Shown piece after piece: positions 7,819 through 15,542 of a stretch of DNA of 19,461 nt. The stretch is from positions 1 to 19,461 of the forward strand of contig JASGGE010000069.1 in NCBI GenBank assembly GCA_047605205.1, written 5' to 3'. Every line of letters begins with the position of its first letter. The first letter of the stretch is position 1. Both the position numbers and the translations under genes were made by a program. The notes beneath the pieces were generated by a model. The model saw nothing but the letters and a program-made list of their open reading frames with translations, was not told the DNA's origin and did no database searches. The DNA comes from Siphonobacter sp047605205 (GTDB lineage Bacteria > Bacteroidota > Bacteroidia > Cytophagales > Spirosomataceae).

Positions 7819-10800
7819 TTAGAATTTGACATTTAATCCAACCAATAGGGTTTTCGCAGTAGGATAACTTCCATAGTCCATACCCTGACTAACGGCACTA
7901 TTACCTGCATAATTTACTTCAGGATCATAACCCTTATAAGCAGTGAACGTTAGCCAGTTTTGAGCCGACACGTATACTTTTACCTGCTGAAGTTTCCACT
8001 TTTGAGTTATGGCGTTGGAAAGCGTATAACCTAGAGATATATTCTTCAGACGGAGATAAGAACCGTCTTCGATGTGAAAAGTAGAAAGAATGCGTTGGCC
8101 ACCAGCAGCATTTGCCCGGGGAATATCCGTGTTCGTATTCGTAGGTGTCCAGCGGTTAAGTACCTCTTTGGACTGGTTATTATTTCCGTTAAGGTTGTAG
8201 AGATCAAACCGGCCGTAATTGAGAATACTGTTGCCGTAACTTCCCTGAAAAAAAAACGTTAGGTCAATCCCCTTGTAGGTAAGGGTGTTATTAATACCTC
8301 CGAAGAATTTCGGGTATCCGTTCCCAATGATGGTACGGTCCAGATCGTTAATTACACCATCGCCATTCAGATCCTTATACTTTAAATCACCGGGACTAGC
8401 CGTTGTCTGGGCCGAGTTGTTCACCTCTTCCTGCGTCTGGAAAAGGCCATCAGTCACGCGTCCGTAAAAACTACCCAGCGGCTCCCCCACTCTCAACAGA
8501 ATCGTATTATAAACCTGAAGGTGGTCACTTCCCGTACCCGTAGTAAATTCAGGGCGGCCATCCAGCGTAAGGACTTGATTTTTATTAAAGGAAATATTGA
8601 AATCTGTATTCCACTTAAAGTCCTTTGTATCAATATTAACAGTAGAAATGGCAAATTCCCACCCTTTGTTTTCAACCTTGCCAATGTTCTGTAAAATAGA
8701 ACTATAGCCCGTGGTTTGAGGGACATTCACGGAGAATAATAAATCTGAAGTAATTTTACGGTAGTAATCAGCCGTCAGACGGATTCGATTATCCAGAAAA
8801 GCAACATCTAGGCCGGCATCGAGTTGGGTATTTTTTTCCCAGCGTAAGTCATAATTACTAATAGCAGCAGGAACGCCCCCTGATTGAATACTTGGATTGG
8901 CTCCGCCTAATATGCCTTGTGTTATCGCGATATTAGATAGATAGGCATAATCACCAATTCCCTGATTACCTGCCACTCCATAGCTTAATCGCACTTTCAA
9001 ATCGGTCAGTTTCTTCTGATTCTTCAGGAATTGCTCATTAATAACTCGCCAGGCAAACGCTCCTGAAGGAAAAAACCCGTATTTCCGGTTAGGGCCAAAG
9101 CGGGAAGAACCATCACGCCGGGCGGTAAGGGTAAACAAAAAGCGTTCATCAAAACCGTAGTTCAAGCGGGCTAAATACGAAATCAGAGCCCAGTCACTGG
9201 CCCCGGATGACGGATTTCGCAGAGTTGCTCCACTGCCCAGATTATTATAAAGTGCAAAATCATCATTGAAATTAACGGCATTGGCCGCCACTGTTTCAAT
9301 TTTATACGCCTGAGTGGTATACCCCAGTAAAGCCGTTAGATGATGTTTGCCCGCAAATGAGCGGGTATAGGTCAGCGTATTTTCATTTAAATAATTAACA
9401 TTGAACGTATTGGAAACCGAGGCAACACCATTTGAGCTGGCCCCAAGCTGAATCAGACGGGTAGCATAATAATTCTGCTTGGCCGCCAGCAAATCGGCTC
9501 CCCAGCTAGTACGAAAGGTAAGATGTGGCGTAATTTTAACATCTGCGTAAAAATTACTGAGTAAGCGAATGGTATAGTACAGGTTGGTTACCTCCTTGGC
9601 CAGCCCCACCGGATTATCCACGAGATTACCATTTAGGGTACTCTGATCTCGATAGTAGACTCCCGAAGAGGCATACACAGGAAAAACCGGAGCATAGTTT
9701 AAAGCCGCATTGGTCACCCCGCCATTGGCTCCGCCATCGGTACCAGCACCCGTGCGGCTACTATTAGATCGGGTATGGGCTCCCTGCATGGATAAGCCAA
9801 TTGTCAGCCAGGGTTTTACTTCCCGGTCCAGATTAGCTCGTAAGGAAAAACGTTTGAAATAGGAATTAATAATAATTCCCTGCTGATCGTAATAACTACC
9901 CGAAATCGCGTATTTGGTTTTTGTTTCACCACCCGTAAACGAAAGCTGATAATTCTGAATGGGAGCGGTTTGGAAAACCTCATCCTGCCAGTCAGTGCCT
10001 TTCCCCAATGTTTCAGGTAAAGGTTGGGCAGCCGAAGAGCCATCGAAGTATGCGACTCCGCCTGCATTGATTCGGGCATCGTTAATAAAATCAGCATATT
10101 CCCGGGCATTGAGTAAGGGAATTTTACGCCGAACAGACTGCACGCCATAATAGGACTCAAAATTAATGGTCGACTGGCCAGCTTTGCCCCGCTTTGTGGT
10201 CACCATAATGACTCCGTTGGAACCTCGTGAACCGTAAATGGCCGTAGCAGAAGCATCTTTCAGAATTTCAATGGATTCAATATCACTGGGGTTAATGGAG
10301 TTCAAATCTCCAGTAGGAAACCCGTCAATAACGTACAAAGGATCATTCCCGGCGTTAACTGATCCTGTACCACGGATGCGAATGGTGGTTCCGCCGCCAG
10401 GAGCCGCCGAATTGCTAGTCACTTGTACGCCAGCCATTCGTCCCTGCATAGCCCGGTCAAGAGCAACGATTGGGGTGGCTTTGATACTTGTTTCGTCAAT
10501 CTTGGCAACAGAGCCGGTTAAATCACTCTTCTTAACGGTTCCATAACCGATCACGACTACTTCATCAAGCGACTGATTCTGAGCCTTCATTGTAATTTCA
10601 AATGAAGTCCGATTGCCAATTGGGATTTCCTGCGTTTGATAACCAATGGATGAGAATAGAAGGTATTCAGCATTATCAGGAATAGATAGTGAGAATTTCC
10701 CTTCTCCATCGGTTGAGATACCCCGATTCGAATTTTTAACAATCACATTTACGCCCGGCAGGGCTTCTCCCGACTCACTTTTAACGGTTCCCGTAATAGA

Positions 10801-11214
10801 CCGATCAACTGTTGCTTCGAGTGTCATATCTTCTTTTAAAACAGGTGGAGGACTGTTTCGAAGAATAATCTGTCGATCATTGACTACCTCTATGCTGATA
10901 GACGTATTTTCAAATAATTGAGCTAATACCGCCGCTAATCGTTGATTGATGGCGTTTAGCGTCACTTTCCGACTAGCCTGAATTTGTTGAGGCAGATAAG
11001 TAAATTTCACGTTTGCCAGTTTTTCAAGCTTCGATAGAACAATACTTACTTCCTGTTCTTCGACTGAAAGACTAATGGGCTGATCTAAAACACTTTGTGC
11101 ATCGACGGGAAAGGCATAGCATAAATTAAGTAATGCAATGCCCAGAATCATTTGGAGCAAGGTAATACGCATAATGATCCGTAGGAATTCATGAGAAAGC
11201 CGCGGTAATTTCAT
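7819..11214 (-). CDS. SusC/RagA-type TonB-dependent outer-membrane transporter with STN signalling domain
   Basis: The product is 1131 residues. Domains in order are a long N-terminal region with signal peptide (cleavage near VDAQ, 37-40), an STN domain (about 46-118, VEEQEVSIVLSKLEKLANVK), a carboxypeptidase-regulatory-like beta domain (about 139-210), a TonB box DEVVVIGYGT (217-226), a plug (to about 345, with IRIRGTGSV and DPLYVIDGFP), and a 22-strand-type barrel ending in Phe, as expected for BAM insertion. It imports the glycan bound by SusD using TonB energy. The STN domain marks the signalling class, which contacts a FecR-type anti-sigma factor across the periplasm. That matches the sigma/FecR pair immediately upstream. 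The start at 11214 keeps the basic MKLPRLSHEFLRI lead common in this class; M15 is an alternative. The leader before it is structured (see the RNA element). Confidence 0.96.
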   Translation of the reverse strand: MKLPRLSHEFLRIIMRITLLQMILGIALLNLCYAFPVDAQSVLDQPISLSVEEQEVSIVLSKLEKLANVKFTYLPQQIQASRKVTLNAINQRLAAVLAQLFENTSISIEVVNDRQIILRNSPPPVLKEDMTLEATVDRSITGTVKSESGEALPGVNVIVKNSNRGISTDGEGKFSLSIPDNAEYLLFSSIGYQTQEIPIGNRTSFEITMKAQNQSLDEVVVIGYGTVKKSDLTGSVAKIDETSIKATPIVALDRAMQGRMAGVQVTSNSAAPGGGTTIRIRGTGSVNAGNDPLYVIDGFPTGDLNSINPSDIESIEILKDASATAIYGSRGSNGVIMVTTKRGKAGQSTINFESYYGVQSVRRKIPLLNAREYADFINDARINAGGVAYFDGSSAAQPLPETLGKGTDWQDEVFQTAPIQNYQLSFTGGETKTKYAISGSYYDQQGIIINSYFKRFSLRANLDREVKPWLTIGLSMQGAHTRSNSSRTGAGTDGGANGGVTNAALNYAPVFPVYASSGVYYRDQSTLNGNLVDNPVGLAKEVTNLYYTIRLLSNFYADVKITPHLTFRTSWGADLLAAKQNYYATRLIQLGASSNGVASVSNTFNVNYLNENTLTYTRSFAGKHHLTALLGYTTQAYKIETVAANAVNFNDDFALYNNLGSGATLRNPSSGASDWALISYLARLNYGFDERFLFTLTARRDGSSRFGPNRKYGFFPSGAFAWRVINEQFLKNQKKLTDLKVRLSYGVAGNQGIGDYAYLSNIAITQGILGGANPSIQSGGVPAAISNYDLRWEKNTQLDAGLDVAFLDNRIRLTADYYRKITSDLLFSVNVPQTTGYSSILQNIGKVENKGWEFAISTVNIDTKDFKWNTDFNISFNKNQVLTLDGRPEFTTGTGSDHLQVYNTILLRVGEPLGSFYGRVTDGLFQTQEEVNNSAQTTASPGDLKYKDLNGDGVINDLDRTIIGNGYPKFFGGINNTLTYKGIDLTFFFQGSYGNSILNYGRFDLYNLNGNNNQSKEVLNRWTPTNTNTDIPRANAAGGQRILSTFHIEDGSYLRLKNISLGYTLSNAITQKWKLQQVKVYVSAQNWLTFTAYKGYDPEVNYAGNSAVSQGMDYGSYPTAKTLLVGLNVKF

Positions 11215-11246
11215 ACCTTCGATTGTTTTTGTTTAGAGGATTAGAC

Positions 11247-11318
11247 AAAGACAGACTCCTCCCACTCGTCAAATCAGTGGGATCGGTTGGCCGTGCGAAA
11301 GCAACCCGGAGTCTTTTT
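11247..11318 (-). promoter_or_regulatory. Predicted three-way-junction RNA in the susC 5' leader
   Basis: In the minus-strand transcript, about 33 bases before the susC start, complementary segments predict a compact fold. P1 is AGACUCC/GGAGUCU (11308-11314 with 11253-11259). P2 is GGUUG/CAACC (11302-11306 with 11285-11289), and its loop contains CUUUCGCACGG. P3 is UCCCACU/AGUGGGA (11276-11282 with 11260-11266), with loop GAUUUGACG. The three stems meet with few unpaired bases. The pairing is read directly from the sequence. A regulatory role, as protein or small-RNA target or attenuator, is inference. On the plus strand the same stem is followed by TTTTT, but no plus-strand gene needs a terminator here. 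Confidence 0.5.
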
Positions 11319-11322
11319 AAAC

Positions 11323-11354
11323 AGGTCAGTGATGCCTAGACTCATCACTGACCT
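11323..11354 (-). terminator. 12-bp perfect hairpin between the fecR and susC genes
   Basis: AGGTCAGTGATG pairs perfectly with CATCACTGACCT across an 8-base loop. In the direction of the genes the hairpin is followed by GTTTAAAAAG, a poor U-tract. It could therefore be a weak or partial terminator for the sigma/anti-sigma transcript, or a first domain of the structured susC leader. It lies 110 bases after the anti-sigma stop codon and four bases from the AAAAAG that begins the neighbouring three-way junction. Confidence 0.5.
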
Positions 11355-11464
11355 TTTCTATTACCCTGGAAATAAGACCTGCTCAGGGGAAAATCAGTAC
11401 ATTCAACTACTACTGGTACACATGGTTTTTTGAGTCGGTAAAATGGTTAGAGGTTAAGAAAATT

Positions 11465-12436
11465 TTACGAGCATCCAGGGCCGCTAATCATAATCTTGGC
11501 ATCCACGACCTTGTAGGTAGCTCCTAATAATTTACAGAGAATATCTAGTTTTTCGAACAGGCTTTCCTGTTCGAGTGAAGTAGTAACAAAACAGCTAGCC
11601 ATTGCCTGTCGGTCGTAGAGGATCTCAATGCCATAGGAAGCTTCCATAGCCTGAATAATTTTCTCCAGAGAAGTATTTTGAAAGGTAAATGACTGTTTTT
11701 TTTCAAGGAGTAAGGCAGGGCGGGCTACGATTGTTTTAGTAAATTGTTCGGCGGCATAATTAACCTGCTGATTGGGTGTTACGATTACTTCCGCCGGTGT
11801 AGTATCTGAATGAACGCTCCTGTAAACCGCTACTTTTCCGGTTCGCACTTCCACTGAAGCTGTAGGAGCATTCTGGTGAGCTCGAACCCAAAAACTGGTT
11901 CCCAATACTCGGGCTGTCACTTGCCGGGTATGCACCAGAAAGGGTTTATGAGGATTTTTTTGAATTTCGAAAAAGGCTTCTCCTATTAGCCGTACTTCAC
12001 GCGTGTGAGCCTTGAAAATACGAGGATATTCCAGGCTGCCTCCGGGCTGTAGAGTCACGACACTCTCGTCGGGTAATACAATACGTTTTTGATGAAGCGA
12101 TGTATTGACAAATTCGATCCGTTCTTCAGCTGATTGGTAAGCGAATGGCTTAGGGGTTAACCAGTAGTATACCAGTGCCAATATCACAACTGCCAATGCG
12201 GCCACCATACCATAGGGCATCCATCGCAGCCGTTTACTCGTTGGGTTTTCAATGGTACGAACTCTAATTTGCTGCCAGTTACGTTCCAGAAGTTTTTGCC
12301 GGCTCAGTTCGTCTTCTACCGTATTTTCCTTCTCAGGTAAGGTCACATACCAGCCCTCAACCCAAGCTTTTTCGGCTTCGGTACACTCCCCCTTTAGATA
12401 CTTTTGAAGCAATTTCTGGTAAAACTCTGGATTCAT
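11465..12436 (-). CDS. FecR-family anti-sigma factor, inner-membrane signal transducer
   Basis: The product is 323 residues. The cytoplasmic N-terminus (1-72) contains YLKGECTEAEKAWVEGWY, typical of the segment that binds the ECF sigma factor. One transmembrane helix follows (about 73-94, YGMVAALAVVILALVYYWL). The periplasmic FecR domain spans about 113-205 (LPDESVVTLQPGGSLEYP, then VRLIGEAFFEIQKNPHKPFL, then ARVLGTSFWV). A C-terminal DUF4974-like domain covers about 247-316 (FTFQNTSLEKIIQAMEASYG) and resembles the STN fold found in SusC. This layout relays substrate sensing from the SusC STN domain to the sigma factor. It follows the sigma gene by 89 bases and precedes the structured susC leader. 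The direct sigma-FecR-SusC partnership is inferred from gene order. Confidence 0.93.
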   Translation of the reverse strand: MNPEFYQKLLQKYLKGECTEAEKAWVEGWYVTLPEKENTVEDELSRQKLLERNWQQIRVRTIENPTSKRLRWMPYGMVAALAVVILALVYYWLTPKPFAYQSAEERIEFVNTSLHQKRIVLPDESVVTLQPGGSLEYPRIFKAHTREVRLIGEAFFEIQKNPHKPFLVHTRQVTARVLGTSFWVRAHQNAPTASVEVRTGKVAVYRSVHSDTTPAEVIVTPNQQVNYAAEQFTKTIVARPALLLEKKQSFTFQNTSLEKIIQAMEASYGIEILYDRQAMASCFVTTSLEQESLFEKLDILCKLLGATYKVVDAKIMISGPGCS

Positions 12437-12525
12437 ATGACTGAATTTTGCCGTTCATCATACATAAACGGGAAATGCACTCTTTACCCTAAAAGAGGAA
12501 TCACATTTTTTCAAAACAGTTCTTC

Positions 12526-13098
12526 TTACCAAAGAGATACAATTACCAAAAGCATTACAAAGTCACGAAGATTCTCCCGCAATACGAGTAAGGAGCGGGT
12601 AATGTGATATTCAATTGCTTTTTCGGAAAGATTTAGCCGGTTAGCAATTTCACGAATCGAAAGTTGTTCATACCGGCTCATCATAAAAACCTGCCGGGTT
12701 TTCTCGGGTAGCTGGGTTAGGGTTTGTTCTACAAGCTCATTCAATTCTGCTTGCTGAATACAATCTTGCGTTGCAAGGGATTCTGTGGGAAAGAAATACC
12801 GTAGATGCTCCAGATACTGTTCTTCCTGAATGTGAAGCCGAATGTAATCAATGAGTAAATTACGAAGAGATACCCCCAGAAATGCCTTAAGGTTTATAGC
12901 CTGAATGGTTTTGCGTTTTTGCCAAAGCATTACAAAAAGTTCCTGTGCCAACTCTTCTGCTACCTCTTTCCGGTGAAGTTTACGATAAGCAATTAAATAC
13001 ATCTTATACCAGTAGCGATCATACAAAACCCGAAAAGCCCGCTCATTATCTTGAGCTAGCAACTGAATTAATTCGGCATCGGTTTGAGAGTCAGGCAT
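12526..13098 (-). CDS. ECF RNA polymerase sigma factor of the Bacteroidota FecI-like type
   Basis: The product is 190 residues from MPDSQTDAELIQLLAQDNER. Region 2 is AFRVLYDRYWYKMYLIAYRK and on to QELFVMLWQKR. Region 4 is LPEKTRQVFMMSRYEQLSIR followed by EIANRLNLSEKAIEYHITRS, a helix-turn-helix for the -35 element. The chain ends in a hydrophobic tail (FVMLLVIVSLW), which I have seen described for Bacteroidota relatives but cannot assign a role. An upstream in-frame ATG at 13116 would add six residues (MFSVPR). The lower start is preferred because a possible promoter (13121-13152) would place the transcript start at about 13114. With the downstream fecR gene it should control the susC operon, held inactive until the transporter signals. 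Confidence 0.93.
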   Translation of the reverse strand: MPDSQTDAELIQLLAQDNERAFRVLYDRYWYKMYLIAYRKLHRKEVAEELAQELFVMLWQKRKTIQAINLKAFLGVSLRNLLIDYIRLHIQEEQYLEHLRYFFPTESLATQDCIQQAELNELVEQTLTQLPEKTRQVFMMSRYEQLSIREIANRLNLSEKAIEYHITRSLLVLRENLRDFVMLLVIVSLW

Positions 13099-13120
13099 TC
13101 GCGGAACAGAAAACACCCAA

Positions 13121-13152
13121 CAAAGTACATAAAAATAACGTAATATTTCAAA
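13121..13152 (-). promoter_or_regulatory. Possible Bacteroidota housekeeping-type promoter for the sigma gene
   Basis: On the minus strand, TTTG (13149-13152) lies 21 bases upstream of TACTTTG (13121-13127). The known Bacteroidota consensus is TTTG, about 19 bases, then TAnnTTTG. The second element is one base shorter than consensus, so the match is imperfect. Position just before the sigma gene is the main support. Confidence 0.25.
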
Positions 13153-13991
13153 AAATAAATTTCATTATACGTTTAACGAGACGATGAAGGTCTGTTTTGT
13201 TACGAAAAGTGTGGGGACGTTTTACTACCAGGCACCTCATTTCCATTGCCCAACTTTACAACATCCACAAAATAACATCAGCACAGAATCTGCTACAGAG
13301 GTTTTTACACTGTATTGTTTCGATTGATTTTTGTTTAATCTGCTTTTATGGAAAAAAAAGCTAGACGTACTGGCCCGTTCACCTTCCGGCATGGGTATTT
13401 TTAGAAAGAAACCTAATAATCAGTGAAGCTATAGTACCAATAACTGACTGGCCAATTAAAGCCTTTATTGTATAGAAAACGAGCCAGTTCTGTTTGAATA
13501 AATTCTGTATTTCATTGTGAGCTGTAAAGAGTGATTTTTGAATGTCTTGTAGCATAATACCTGTATATAAACCAAATTTTGTGAACGTTTTCATGTTACA
13601 AAATTGCCCTATCTGCCCTCTTTAACACATCACACTGATTCCGGTTAGCAGTCCTATTGTTAAAAATACTCAATATTTGCAGATAAAACAAGCTCTTATT
13701 CAACAGAAAAGCCTTCAGATTACTATGGTATGTAGTCTTTTTATGGATATTTAATTGAGTAATTGCTCTGATATTCCTTTTTCTATTAAGCTCCTAAATG
13801 TGTCTATTAATTTTAAAAAACAAACATAATCTTTGCTAAAGATTACAAATCAGTCATTTTATCCTACCTCTTACTAACCGCTTAATAAATCCTGAAGAAC
13901 CTTATTTTTAATTACATGATTTATCTACATCTTAAAATGTAGTTTCATCATTATGATGAACGTTTTCAAATTTATATAACCGCTTTATTCC
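13153..13991. other. AT-rich spacer of about 840 bases without a confident gene
   Basis: Apart from one doubtful minus-strand small ORF (13379-13594), I see no gene with recognisable features. There are small inverted repeats: AATCTTT-GCT-AAAGATT near 13828-13844, CTACAT/ATGTAG near 13925-13942, and a TCATCAT/ATGATGA palindrome just after it. None is followed by a convincing U-tract. The stretch separates the glycan locus from the divergently placed plus-strand gene at 13992 and probably holds promoters for both sides. Confidence 0.6.
13379..13594 (-). CDS. Doubtful small protein with one membrane segment
   Basis: The possible product is 71 residues (MKTFTKFGLYTGIMLQDIQK at the start). A polar N-terminal half with NEIQNLFKQN is followed by an apolar stretch (FYTIKALIGQSVIGTIASLI) and a basic end (RFLSKNTHAGR). 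The positive-inside pattern fits a small single-pass membrane protein. I recognise no family, the region is AT-rich, and no promoter or neighbour supports it. It could be a chance ORF. Confidence 0.25.
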   Translation of the reverse strand: MKTFTKFGLYTGIMLQDIQKSLFTAHNEIQNLFKQNWLVFYTIKALIGQSVIGTIASLIIRFLSKNTHAGR

Positions 13992-14216
13992 ATGAAATTA
14001 ATATTCGCAGTCATACTTTTCTTCTTTAGTATCAGCTTATTTGCCCAATCTACTGAGAATTTGGGGATTGCTATGGGAAAGGAAATTGTAACCCCACAAC
14101 GTGCAACACAAAATGCTGGTAAAAAAGTCACCAGACGATATACCGATGTCTGGATTAATACAAAGGGCACCTGGCATTTAATTGCTCGACAAGCTACTAA
14201 TAGTACGGTTGAATAG
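13992..14216 (+). pseudogene. Internally deleted exported NTF2/DUF4440-like protein, in frame
   Basis: The 74-residue product begins with a clear signal peptide (MKLIFAVILFFFSISLFAQ). It then goes almost directly into what looks like the last third of an NTF2-like (SnoaL/DUF4440) domain: NLGIAMGKEIVTPQ, then VTRRYTDVWINTKGTWHLIA and RQAT. In intact relatives these final strands follow about 80 residues of helices and strands that are absent here, so only the last strands of the cone fold remain. The frame is open throughout, which suggests one clean in-frame deletion rather than gradual decay. A functional mini-protein cannot be ruled out. It is the only plus-strand gene on this side, converges with the next gene, and is closed by the hairpin at 14252. 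Family assignment rests on the C-terminal motif alone. Confidence 0.55.
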
Positions 14217-14251
14217 AGTATAGCCCACAATAAATACCATTCTTCAAAGAA

Positions 14252-14285
14252 AAAGCCCCTCGCAGGAATGTCTACGAAGGGCTTT
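14252..14285 (-). terminator. Bidirectional terminator between two convergent genes
   Basis: AAAGCCCCTCG pairs with CGAAGGGCTTT (one C-A mismatch) across a 12-base loop. Read on the minus strand it is followed by a T-rich tract (TTTTTCTTT), giving a good terminator for the gene ending at 14301. On the plus strand it starts 35 bases after the small exported gene and ends in CTTTAAG, which is weaker. Confidence 0.75.
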
Positions 14286-14300
14286 AAGTTCATTCCTAAA

Positions 14301-15542
14301 TTATCGGTGACCAGCCCGGCCACCACCAAAGCCACCACCACCAAAACCTCGTCCTCCGCTAAATCCGCCAAAACTCTGTGAACGGGTAGCCGGAGTAAAA
14401 GCAGGCCTTGACCCTGAGAAAGAGTGCATGTACGTTCCGGGGCTCATGCCAAAGTGCGAGTCTGCTGAATTCATAAAAGCACGATTAGCAGGTGAAAAAC
14501 GTCCGCCGGCAGAAATTGAGCGATAGTAGTTTCTCAAACGTGGATAAAGGTGCGGATAATAATAATACCCGTAGTTGAACATCCAGTTGTAGAAACCATA
14601 GGCTGGAAATCCGTACAATCCGAAACTACCTAAGCCATAATAGATTCCAAAGCCACTCCAATAGGCTCCGGGATACCACAGAGCAGAACCATACCAATAA
14701 GGATAACCAAACCAGTAGGAATAAGGATATGCATATGGGTTTGAATAGACCCCATTAGGAAGAATATAGCCATTTGCCTGAGCATAATCCTGAGCAGCCT
14801 GTTTGAGTTCCTGCTGAGCCTGCGGATCCGAATCAAACTGTTTTTTATAGGCAGCTATTTCATTGGCATGTTGTATAGCAAGCTGATCGTGCAGAGTAGC
14901 CAACTGCTGATTAAGCTGATCAGGATTGGCAGCAAAATCCTGCCCCAATTTCGTAGTCAGATCTATATTATTACTTAGCAGCATTAAAGCATCGGGGTAT
15001 TGTAATAATTGGCGAAATGCCGTTTGAGTAGCAGGATCGTAGGATTGAATAATATTGTCAAAAGACTGATTCGCCTTTTGATTAAGAGCATCAGCCCTTT
15101 TTAAATCCTGGTTATGATGTTTATACACCCGCCATGCAGCTTCTTGTAGGCTTGCTTCGGCACTGGGAACCATCTGTTTTACCGTTTCTTCTTTTGTACG
15201 ACTGGGCAATTGGGCAAGCTTATGCAGAAAATCCGGGTAACGGGTTAATTCATAAAACCAGCCCTGTTTTTTCTGCTCAAAATTACTGATCAGCATTTGG
15301 AAAGAAGAGCTGGTCTGATCACGCACCTGTTGTAGTTGGGTAAGCGTATTCGGATACTGACTTGCTGTTAACATTGACTGGCGAATGCCAGGATCGTATT
15401 GAGCAACGGCATTTAGTAATCCTTGTTGAGTTTCCAGTTGAGTTGACTGGGCGTAAACGGATTGTTGAAAAATGAAAAGTAACATGAGAAGGCCTGTCCA
15501 AAAAACAGTATGAACGTCAGCCTGAGGTTTGATTGTTTTCAT
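14301..15542 (-). CDS. Exported protein of unknown function with three short repeats and a Tyr/Gly-rich tail
   Basis: The product is 413 residues. MKTIKPQADVHTVFWTGLLM begins a signal peptide with a likely cut near YAQS (30-33). An upstream ATG (15611) would add 23 polar residues, so 15542 is preferred. The helical middle (about 40-255) contains three copies of a YP-centred motif: QYPNTLTQLQQVRDQT (62-77), RYPDFLHKLAQLPSRT (101-116) and QYPDALMLLSNNIDLT (181-196). Two of them are preceded at the same distance by YDP (49-51, 168-170). Residues 264-340 are dominated by Tyr, Trp, Phe, Gly and Pro. The last 28 residues are Gly/Arg-rich (SFGGFSGGRGFGGGGFGGGR). The YPD motif faintly recalls DUF3300 proteins, but I do not recognise the family. 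A cell-envelope or surface role is a guess from the signal and the aromatic tail. It has its own terminator and lies downstream of the purL terminator. Confidence 0.8.
   Translation of the reverse strand: MKTIKPQADVHTVFWTGLLMLLFIFQQSVYAQSTQLETQQGLLNAVAQYDPGIRQSMLTASQYPNTLTQLQQVRDQTSSSFQMLISNFEQKKQGWFYELTRYPDFLHKLAQLPSRTKEETVKQMVPSAEASLQEAAWRVYKHHNQDLKRADALNQKANQSFDNIIQSYDPATQTAFRQLLQYPDALMLLSNNIDLTTKLGQDFAANPDQLNQQLATLHDQLAIQHANEIAAYKKQFDSDPQAQQELKQAAQDYAQANGYILPNGVYSNPYAYPYSYWFGYPYWYGSALWYPGAYWSGFGIYYGLGSFGLYGFPAYGFYNWMFNYGYYYYPHLYPRLRNYYRSISAGGRFSPANRAFMNSADSHFGMSPGTYMHSFSGSRPAFTPATRSQSFGGFSGGRGFGGGGFGGGRAGHR

Noticed and set aside
9816..10160. 114-codon minus-strand open frame in another frame within susC
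   Set aside because: Alternate-frame shadow of a TonB-dependent transporter whose own frame carries all family motifs.
11253..11318. Plus-strand terminator reading of the stem followed by TTTTT
   Set aside because: No plus-strand gene lies upstream on this side, so the minus-strand leader interpretation is more useful.
12479..12496. CTCTTT/AAAGAG hairpin between the sigma and anti-sigma genes
   Set aside because: Only six weak base pairs and no U-tract. The two genes are normally co-transcribed, so a terminator is not expected.
13348..13404. 18-codon plus-strand ORF starting MEKKARRTGP
   Set aside because: Too short to judge, no downstream plus-strand gene for a leader peptide to control, and no known motif.
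13595..13991. CRISPR array or mobile element in the AT-rich spacer
   Set aside because: No regularly spaced repeats, no transposase or integrase frame, and no flanking inverted repeats or target duplications are visible.
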